A stretch of DNA of 64,000 nucleotides from positions 52,644 to 116,643 of the forward strand of contig CANHOA010000010.1 of the NCBI GenBank assembly GCA_947462255.1. Reading direction: 5' to 3'. Origin of the DNA: Flavobacteriales bacterium (GTDB lineage Bacteria > Bacteroidota > Bacteroidia > Flavobacteriales_D > Crocinitomicaceae). Both the position numbers and the translations under genes were made by a program. Shown one piece after another: positions 56,989 to 63,750 of this stretch. The notes beneath the pieces were generated by a model that ran no database searches, was not told where the DNA came from, and saw only the letters and a program-made list of their open reading frames with translations. Within the stretch, counting starts at the first letter, position 1; each line of letters begins with the position of its first letter.

Positions 56989-58383
56989 TTAAAATATTTT
57001 TCCTGGATTTAAGATTCCATTAGGATCAAAGACCTTTTTTATTTCGCGCATGATGTTTAGGCTTACCGCAGGAAAGGCAATGTCCATATAGGGCTTTTGA
57101 ACTAGACCAATACCATGTTCGCCTGAGATCGTACCGCCCATTCGAACCACCTCGGTGAATAATTCTCGAATAGCCACAGATAATTCATTGTCCCAAAATT
57201 CATCACTCAGCGTTCCTTTAATAATATTCACATGTAAATTCCCATCACCAGCATGGCCATAACAAACGGATTGAAAGCCATATTTCTTACCGATTCGCTT
57301 GATATGGTGCAGCAACTCGGGAAGCTGGTATCGTGGCACGACGGTATCTTCTTCTTTGTAGATTGATTGGGATTTTACCGCTTCGCCCGCTTTTCGACGT
57401 AGGGTCCAAAGGGTTTGTTTTTGAGCCGCTGAATCTGCAAATAAAATTTCATCGTGTTCGAATGTCTCCAAAACGGTCATTATTTTTTCACAGTCAATCA
57501 TTAGTAGTTCAGGGTCAAATCCATCTACTTCAATCAATAAGTGTGCGGCATGATTATCAGCAACTCGTATGCTGCTTTCTCCAATAAATTGTTGGGTCCA
57601 AACTAATGCGTCTCTTTCCATAAACTCAAGGCCACTTGGAATGATTCCCGCCATAAAAATGGCAGAAACTGCCTTGCAAGCATCTTCCGCATTGTAAAAT
57701 GGCACGAGAATTAACAAATCATGCGTTGGATGCGGAATTAATTTGAGTACAATTTTGGTAACCACGGCAAGCGTTCCTTCTGAACCTACTATTAATTGGG
57801 TAAGGTTATATCCTGTGGCATTTTTTAGCACGTTGGCGCCCGTCCATATGATTTCACCTGTTGGAAGTACCACTTCTAAATTGAGCACATATTCGTTCGT
57901 CACGCCGTATTTTACCGCTTTAGGTCCGCCGGAATTTTCAGCAACATTTCCACCAATCGAACAAGAGCCTTTACTAGCAGGATCTGGCGGATAAAACAAG
58001 CCTTTTTCCTTTACCGCATCTTGCAGAACTTGAGTAATCACGCCAGGCTCTGTCGTTACTTGGTGATTCTCCTCGTCAATGTGTAAAATTTTATTGAATT
58101 TTTCCATCGAAAGCAACACGCCACCGAAAATGGGCAGTGCACCGCCGCTGAGACCTGTTCTTGCTCCAGCGGGAGTTACAGGAATTTTATTCAAATGACA
58201 ATAGGCGAGGATCGCGCTTATTTGATTTGGATCGGAAGGCTTTAAAACAATATGCGGTGGAAACGACAAATCTTCTGTTTCATCGTGGCCGTAGTGCTTT
58301 AAGTCCGCATCTAGGAGCGATAATTGGTCTCCTACAATCGATTTAAAAAAGTCAATATCTTCAGTTCGTATCATTCGGGGCAA
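56989..58383 (-). CDS. FAD-binding oxidoreductase, glycolate oxidase GlcD-like
   Basis: PVTPAGARTGLSGGALP, FYPPDPASKGSCSIGGNVAENSGGPKAVKYGVT, GTISGEHGIGLVQKPYM, FDPNGILNPGKIF. Confidence 0.95.
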   Translation of the reverse strand: MPRMIRTEDIDFFKSIVGDQLSLLDADLKHYGHDETEDLSFPPHIVLKPSDPNQISAILAYCHLNKIPVTPAGARTGLSGGALPIFGGVLLSMEKFNKILHIDEENHQVTTEPGVITQVLQDAVKEKGLFYPPDPASKGSCSIGGNVAENSGGPKAVKYGVTNEYVLNLEVVLPTGEIIWTGANVLKNATGYNLTQLIVGSEGTLAVVTKIVLKLIPHPTHDLLILVPFYNAEDACKAVSAIFMAGIIPSGLEFMERDALVWTQQFIGESSIRVADNHAAHLLIEVDGFDPELLMIDCEKIMTVLETFEHDEILFADSAAQKQTLWTLRRKAGEAVKSQSIYKEEDTVVPRYQLPELLHHIKRIGKKYGFQSVCYGHAGDGNLHVNIIKGTLSDEFWDNELSVAIRELFTEVVRMGGTISGEHGIGLVQKPYMDIAFPAVSLNIMREIKKVFDPNGILNPGKIF

Positions 58384-58580
58384 GGATCGTTTTTATCAAG
58401 CGAAAATAATCATTATCAAGGTTTATTGTTTCGCTAGAAGCTATTTTATTAATTTGATGGTCTTAATAAAAGAAATTAGTAACAAGCTAAGTCAGTACAT
58501 TCGCATCAACTATTTTTCTGATTAAACAGGAATTTAGAAGTGATTTTTAAGGTGATAAGTAAAAATTCTCACTATTTTAG

Positions 58581-58662
58581 CCTAACGCAATAAACCTGCG
58601 CATATACAACCAAATAGGTGTGCTTGAGGAAGGTTTGTAGCGTGTATAAGTAAGTTATATGC
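58581..58662 (+). other. Left boundary of cassette array; attC/attI-like degenerate inverted-repeat region
   Basis: cctaacgcaataaacc...ggtttgtagcgtgtataagtaaGTTATATGC: TAAC/GTTA, CGC/GCG and AAACC/GGTTT pairings; GTTATATGC is the exact complement of GCATATAAC at 59622-59630. Confidence 0.4.
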
Positions 58663-58682
58663 AATTGACCATTGTAACCATT

Positions 58683-59618
58683 ATGAAAGAAATACTATTT
58701 AGTTTTGTTCTATGCTTTTTTAACTCTGAAATAAATGCACAGGAGATTGGAGAGATTAGAGAAGTGAAATTAAAACTGATGGACATTCCTTTTAGTGGGG
58801 ATGCAATTCAGCCAAATTTTATTAATGATAATACAAGTGAAATAATTTCATTCAATCATATGGATTGGCTCGATAAACACGTTTCTCTTTATGATTTTTT
58901 TCATAGATACAGGGACTCTTGTAGCGAAATTGACTATGTATTTAATGTTACCATGATCTTTATTCCAAAGGAGCAGTTTACACACGTTCGGTATGAAGGA
59001 TATATTCCAACCGGAGAAATTCTAAATCAATGGGTTCTTACAAGTATAATTAGAAGTGAAACTGAATATGAAGAATTAATCGCTTACAACGATGATTCAT
59101 TTAACGATGTGATTTCAAGAGTAGAGGGTGACCTAAATAAAGATGGTATAATTGACCTTGCCATTGTAAAACAAGACACCTTACATGAAAAAGCCCCATA
59201 TAAATTGGAAGTATTCTTTGGTCAAGAAAACGGAGATTTAAAATTGATAGTTTCTACTACAAAAGCAATTCAACCACAATTTCCAAATGGAAGAGAGCAT
59301 CATATGTGGGGCAACGGATTTGGAGGATTGAGTATTCATAATGGAGTTCTGTGGATCGAAACGGGATTTATTAGGGGGCACATGGAACATAAGTTTAGAT
59401 ATCAAAACAATAGTTTCGAATTAATTGGATATAGCTATGTGAACGCGGACTTTGGTACAATTAAAATTGTTGATTATAATCTTTCCACAGGAAAAAGAAT
59501 TGAAAAGGAAGGCGAAATAAGTTCAGATGAATATATCATCACTGTGGACAAAGTAATTAAACTTAATCCATTACCTAAATTGGATGAATTTGAACCATAC
59601 GCTAATGATTTATTTTAA
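58683..59618 (+). CDS. Cassette 1: secreted protein of unknown function
   Basis: MKEILFSFVLCFFNSEINAQEIGEI signal peptide; VEGDLNKDGIIDLAIVKQD resembles an FG-GAP/VCBS-type Asp-rich motif. Start moved from 58659 (inside the core site) to 58683. Confidence 0.7.
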   Translation: MKEILFSFVLCFFNSEINAQEIGEIREVKLKLMDIPFSGDAIQPNFINDNTSEIISFNHMDWLDKHVSLYDFFHRYRDSCSEIDYVFNVTMIFIPKEQFTHVRYEGYIPTGEILNQWVLTSIIRSETEYEELIAYNDDSFNDVISRVEGDLNKDGIIDLAIVKQDTLHEKAPYKLEVFFGQENGDLKLIVSTTKAIQPQFPNGREHHMWGNGFGGLSIHNGVLWIETGFIRGHMEHKFRYQNNSFELIGYSYVNADFGTIKIVDYNLSTGKRIEKEGEISSDEYIITVDKVIKLNPLPKLDEFEPYANDLF

Positions 59619-59623
59619 TAAGC

Positions 59624-59759
59624 ATATAACAGCTGTCATGGCGCCAGCCCTTTAATCTTGCTTCGAAACAACGATTAATTTGAAAGAAAATAATTTTAAC
59701 TTCGGACTAACGATTTATTTAAAGAGTCGGGCCGAGCGCCAGGCAGCGAAACGTTAGGG
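59624..59759 (+). other. attC site 1 (136 bp)
   Basis: ATATAACAGCTGTCATGGCGCCAGCCC...GGGCCGAGCGCCAGGCAGCGAAACGTTAGGG; outer arms complementary. Confidence 0.88.
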
Positions 59760-59787
59760 GTAAGTGGCGGACAAATCGCAGTAGACA

Positions 59788-60270
59788 ATGAACATCGTAA
59801 AAAAAATAAAAAGACTTTTCAAAAAACCATGGACAGACGCACTCGCTGCTAATGTTAGCTTTTATCCAGACAAAATAATTGTGCAGACACTTGACTATAC
59901 TGACGGACCTTGTGTAATAACGAATAAATTTACGATTCTCGCCGCGGACGTTTCGCCAAGTGTTCTCGGACAGGCATTAAAAAAACATTTGAGTTTAACC
60001 GAACATAGTCAAGAATATCATCAAAATAGTGACGCTTGGAACTCCTACAAAAAAGCTGCTGGTTTTAAAACAAACAAAGAAACATACAAAGACGCGCGAC
60101 TTGTGTCATGCGATCAGCGGAATACTCAAATTACTTTAACGCCGACAGAAAATCGTTACAATACAGGCTACGACTATCGGCCCGACTTGGACATAAAAAT
60201 TCCACAGACAATTTCAGACGAAGACTTAGGACTTCATTTGACAAAAGCTCGTGATCTGTCAAATGGCTAA
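59788..60270 (+). CDS. Cassette 2: CdiI-like (DUF1436-type) contact-dependent growth inhibition immunity protein, putative
   Basis: C-terminal DARLVSCDQRNTQITLTPTENRYNTGYDYRPDLDIKIPQTISDEDLGLHLTKA resembles the DUF1436 CdiI pattern; by-eye call. Confidence 0.5.
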   Translation: MNIVKKIKRLFKKPWTDALAANVSFYPDKIIVQTLDYTDGPCVITNKFTILAADVSPSVLGQALKKHLSLTEHSQEYHQNSDAWNSYKKAAGFKTNKETYKDARLVSCDQRNTQITLTPTENRYNTGYDYRPDLDIKIPQTISDEDLGLHLTKARDLSNG

Positions 60271-60314
60271 CAGCGGACGCGTAAACGAAACGCACCTGTG
60301 TGCCGCCACCATAC

Positions 60315-60413
60315 CCCTAACAGCGGTCTCGCGCCATTTTTTTGCGCAGTAATGCTCAAATGCTATATTTGGACTTAGCAAAAAAACGGACGCAAGGCCG
60401 CAAAACGTTACCA
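60315..60413 (+). other. attC site 2 (99 bp)
   Basis: CCCTAACAGCGGTCTCGCGCC...ACGGACGCAAGGCCGCAAAACGTTACCA; TACCCCTAA left end complements TTAGGGGTA at the cassette start (59754). Confidence 0.85.
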
Positions 60414-60430
60414 CCAATTGTAAAGAGACA

Positions 60431-61240
60431 ATGACGCATAGAATTTTCATACTGACAATTTGCTTTTTGTTTGGACTGTTCCAAGCGTGGGGACAGACTG
60501 AAACGATAGTAAATTTTAGTAAAAGCGACAAAGTGGTGAAAACAAAAGGATTTAGATTCTCTATTTATTCATCAACAGACACTTTGATTGTATTTAACTC
60601 CGCAGACAATAAAGAATTAAAACAAACTCAAGTTTCAGTTCCTGCGGGTAATGATACAATCATAGGAGTACTCGAGTATTCCAATGACTTTAACAATTGG
60701 AGTAAAGTTGAATACCCAATTGCGTTAGAAAAGGAACTTAAAAGAATTGAAATCAAAATTTACTTTTCCTCAAACGACAGGAAAGTGGAATTTTTACAGG
60801 ACTTGACTGTAGACAAGTTTTATGCAACGAACCGAGTTTCCATTCAACCTGCTTTTAAGAAACAAATCGGAGAACAACCAGTGTTTATGATTGTGAGCAA
60901 TTGTGATACGACCTTTTGGGGCTGCAGTTCATCAAATCACTTCTATGGGACAATGAAAACCAAAATTGATTACGGTTGGTATGATTTTCACGGGTCATAT
61001 TGCTCTTCGACTGTTCCCGAAAAACCACTTAATAAATCCGACACAGTTTATTCTTGGGTTCCTAATTATAATCCTGGTGACGAATATATAATCAAAAGAA
61101 GCGGGACATATAAATATACTGTTGCAATGGGACTTGAAAGATATTCGGACGGAATACCAACAAAGCTAATTGAACAAGCAGAAACAAGAAAAAGGACAAG
61201 AATACTTTACGAATTAGAAACAGAATTTACCATAGAATGA
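60431..61240 (+). CDS. Cassette 3: secreted protein of unknown function
   Basis: MTHRIFILTICFLFGLFQAWGQTETI signal peptide; 269 aa; bounded by attC2 and attC3. Confidence 0.75.
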   Translation: MTHRIFILTICFLFGLFQAWGQTETIVNFSKSDKVVKTKGFRFSIYSSTDTLIVFNSADNKELKQTQVSVPAGNDTIIGVLEYSNDFNNWSKVEYPIALEKELKRIEIKIYFSSNDRKVEFLQDLTVDKFYATNRVSIQPAFKKQIGEQPVFMIVSNCDTTFWGCSSSNHFYGTMKTKIDYGWYDFHGSYCSSTVPEKPLNKSDTVYSWVPNYNPGDEYIIKRSGTYKYTVAMGLERYSDGIPTKLIEQAETRKRTRILYELETEFTIE

Positions 61241-61253
61241 CAAGAACAACTGG

Positions 61254-61385
61254 TGGTAACAGCACCTACAAGAAATTGGCGGTTCAGTGGTTAAATGAAA
61301 CTTTGTGCTTCCTATCAAGTTCAGTGGTGGCAGACAGTTTACGTCTCCGAAATCGCCAACTTCTTGTAGCTGCAAAACGTTAGCA
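61254..61385 (+). other. attC site 3 (132 bp)
   Basis: TGGTAACAGCACCTACAAGAAATTGGCG...CGCCAACTTCTTGTAGCTGCAAAACGTTAGCA; TGGTGGTAA complements TTACCACCA at 60408. Confidence 0.92.
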
Positions 61386-61425
61386 GAAATTGTAAGACCT
61401 GAACTAAGCGAAACAGACCATACAA

Positions 61426-61938
61426 ATGGAAACCGAAATATTATTTGAAGAAACTCAACAATTTAGTAAAACAGGTTCTCGGACAATTACGAAAGTAACG
61501 TGCATTCTTTTTTTAATTGGAAGTATACTTATATTATTTACGAATTCAGAAGATAAAGTTCAAACGTCAATTGGACTTTTTGTTAGTTCTATAATTTCAG
61601 GCGGAATTAGTTTTATTTTTAACAAAGCGAAATTAATAATGCAGATAAGAACTGACGGAATCTATGTTAGTTTTCCGCCATTACGCAACTCTTTTACAAT
61701 TTGTTATTGGGAAAATATAGACAAGTTATTTATTAGGGAATACAACCCTCTCGGAGAATACGGAGGTTGGGGAATCAAAGGACGAGGAAATAATTTAGCT
61801 TATAATGTTTCGGGAAACATAGGCATTCAACTTGTTTTAATAAACGATTCCAAACTATTAATAGGCACAAACCAACCCGAAGAGATCGCAAGCGTTTTAA
61901 CACGGTTAGGAAAGTTAGACTACCTGACTGAACAATGA
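61426..61938 (+). CDS. Cassette 4: membrane protein with PH-like domain, unknown function
   Basis: Two TM segments (VTCILFLIGSILILF; TSIGLFVSSIISGGISFIF) then beta-rich C-terminus (IRTDGIYVSFPPLRNSFTICYWENIDKLFIREYNPLGEYGGWGI...LLIGTNQPEEI). Confidence 0.7.
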   Translation: METEILFEETQQFSKTGSRTITKVTCILFLIGSILILFTNSEDKVQTSIGLFVSSIISGGISFIFNKAKLIMQIRTDGIYVSFPPLRNSFTICYWENIDKLFIREYNPLGEYGGWGIKGRGNNLAYNVSGNIGIQLVLINDSKLLIGTNQPEEIASVLTRLGKLDYLTEQ

Positions 61939-61992
61939 AGAACGAACTTGCAATTGAACCGCATATTCTTTTTGTAAAGAAGAAACAACTAC

Positions 61993-62123
61993 TGCTAACA
62001 GCGGTTTTGCAAAAGTGGCGGTTTAGTGCTTCGTATGACAGTTTTTCGTAAATTTGAAGTGTGTGCTTCGAATGAACATTTGTGGTAGTATCGCCACCTT
62101 CGCCAAGCCGCAAACCGTTATGT
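61993..62123 (+). other. attC site 4 (131 bp)
   Basis: TGCTAACAGCGGTTTTGCAAAAGTGGCG...TCGCCACCTTCGCCAAGCCGCAAACCGTTATGT; CTGCTAA complements TTAGCAG at 61380. Confidence 0.9.
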
Positions 62124-62128
62124 GTAAT

Positions 62129-62788
62129 ATGAAGTACTTTATAACCATCGTATTATTTTTTTTCTGCTTCAAGATGATTGGGCAAAATAGATGCGTGATT
62201 AAATTGATAGATTCATATTCATTTGAGCAAATAAATCTGGATCATTCTTTCAAAATAAATAAGAAACATTATTCAATTGATTCAATAAACAATTTCATCA
62301 TTATTGAAAAACCTTTTGGTAGACAACTTACAATTTCAAGTAATCTTTATGAATTGTTTCAAGAAAAAATTGACTTTAAAAAGCATTTTTCAGATACTTT
62401 AAAGGTTCAATTAAAACCAAATGAGACACTAATAAGAAAGGGTTATAATGAAATCTGGAATGCAGATACTATATTAATTGACACTGTTGAGTTTAACAAT
62501 TTACGATCTTTAGAAAGAAAGATTTTATCATATCTAAATTATTTATCTGTAATTGACGAAATGTGTGATAATGGAATGTGTAATTATTCAAATACATACA
62601 GATATCAAATCAATTTTGTAAAAACAGATTCTGTGTATATGATTGAAAAAATCGTAAAGTTGCAACCGAGGGATTATAAATGTGACGAACTAGATAAACA
62701 TTTGCAACTATTACAATCGATTTTCCCCAAATTTAATTTAAGAGAAGAAGCAGAAAATTTAAGTTTACAATTCACAATTATGATTTAA
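62129..62788 (+). CDS. Cassette 5: secreted/exported protein of unknown function
   Basis: MKYFITIVLFFFCFKMIGQNRCVIKL signal peptide; the ORF-track start at 62054 lies inside attC4, so start moved to 62129. Confidence 0.72.
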   Translation: MKYFITIVLFFFCFKMIGQNRCVIKLIDSYSFEQINLDHSFKINKKHYSIDSINNFIIIEKPFGRQLTISSNLYELFQEKIDFKKHFSDTLKVQLKPNETLIRKGYNEIWNADTILIDTVEFNNLRSLERKILSYLNYLSVIDEMCDNGMCNYSNTYRYQINFVKTDSVYMIEKIVKLQPRDYKCDELDKHLQLLQSIFPKFNLREEAENLSLQFTIMI

Positions 62789-62793
62789 AATAC

Positions 62794-62929
62794 ACATAAC
62801 AGCTGTCAAGCACCAACCCTCCCAATCCTACTTCGAAAGAACGAAAAATTTGAAAGAAAATATGTTTAACTTCGAAACTATAATTTATTTAAAGAGTCGG
62901 GCCGAGCGCCTGGCAGCAAACCGTTAGGC
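62794..62929 (+). other. attC site 5 (136 bp; close relative of attC1)
   Basis: ACATAACAGCTGTCAAGCACCAACCCT...AAAGAGTCGGGCCGAGCGCCTGGCAGCAAACCGTTAGGC; TACACATAA complements TTATGTGTA at 62118. Confidence 0.9.
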
Positions 62930-63047
62930 CCAATATTACAAAGACAGTAAAGATTAATTAAGTCTTAACAGTCAGCTTCAGTCAAATGACAATATGTCAG
63001 ATAAATTGAAGTGGAATAAAAATTGATTAACATTTCATAAAAAGAAA

Positions 63048-63572
63048 ATGAAGAAGAACCGATTAACGATAACTAGCTCCAGTATTGTGTCATATGCTGG
63101 GATTAAAACGCTTGAAAATAAGATTGATCCTTATACAAGAATGTCATTAGGACTTCTTGCAACAGTAGGATTATCACTTTCAGAAAATCAAACAACCAGA
63201 AATATTGGATTAGGGCTTGGTATAGCATCTTTGCTACAGTTATTAGACATAAAAAAAGGAGGGAAAATAACGCGGAATGATTCAAATATTCAATTTTATA
63301 TTTTAGACGAGAATCAAGGCGTGACAATTTTAGAGCCTGGTCAAACGCCAAGTAATTCCATCGATGGATTAACATTCAAAGGTTTAAATGGTGTTTTTAA
63401 AGTGTCTGATGGTGTATACGTTGAATTAGGAACGGACAATAGTATCAATTATTCGTTTGGATTTGGGAAGCTAATAAATCAGAATTTAAGAAGTGGGGGC
63501 TATAAGTCAAAACAATGGGTTGACCAGCAAGCCGATCTTCGTTGGAAGGAATTACACAGTAAATCAATTTAA
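63048..63572 (+). CDS. Cassette 6: protein of unknown function
   Basis: 174 aa MKKNRLTITSSSIVSYAGIKTLENKIDPYTRMSLGLLATVGLSLSENQTTRNIGLGLGIASLLQLLDIKKGG...; bounded by attC5 and attC6. Confidence 0.7.
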   Translation: MKKNRLTITSSSIVSYAGIKTLENKIDPYTRMSLGLLATVGLSLSENQTTRNIGLGLGIASLLQLLDIKKGGKITRNDSNIQFYILDENQGVTILEPGQTPSNSIDGLTFKGLNGVFKVSDGVYVELGTDNSINYSFGFGKLINQNLRSGGYKSKQWVDQQADLRWKELHSKSI

Positions 63573-63578
63573 TACTGG

Positions 63579-63710
63579 GCATAACAGCACCTACCCAAAA
63601 GGCGGGGTTTCGTGTTCCAAAGATAGTGTTGTGGTTAATCAAATATTAGTTTTTCAAATCAAGCTTTGTGGTAAATGTCCCGCCCTTCGGGTAGCTGCGG
63701 AACGTTATGC
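63579..63710 (+). other. attC site 6 (132 bp)
   Basis: GCATAACAGCACCTACCCAAAAGGCGGG...CCCGCCCTTCGGGTAGCTGCGGAACGTTATGC. Confidence 0.92.
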
Positions 63711-63750
63711 CTCATTGTAGGGCGACACAAAAAACAGACAAAAATCAAGA

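Noticed and set aside
58659-58682. ORF-track start of cassette 1
   Set aside because: ATG lies within the GTTATATGC core site; MKEILFS at 58683 gives a proper signal peptide.
60259-60531. Minus-strand 90-aa ORF
   Set aside because: Spans attC2 and the antisense of the cassette 3 signal peptide; no protein-like features.
61775-62113. Minus-strand 112-aa ORF
   Set aside because: Antisense to cassette 4 and reading through attC4; composition non-coding-like and inconsistent with one + strand ORF per cassette.
62054-62128. N-terminal extension of cassette 5 ORF
   Set aside because: Lies inside attC4; MKYFITIVLFFFCF at 62129 is a normal signal-peptide start just after the core site.
63445-63720. 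ORFs 63445..63642 (-) and 63493..63720 (+)
   Set aside because: They overlap cassette 6 and the folded attC6 site; best explained as chance ORFs in recombination-site DNA.
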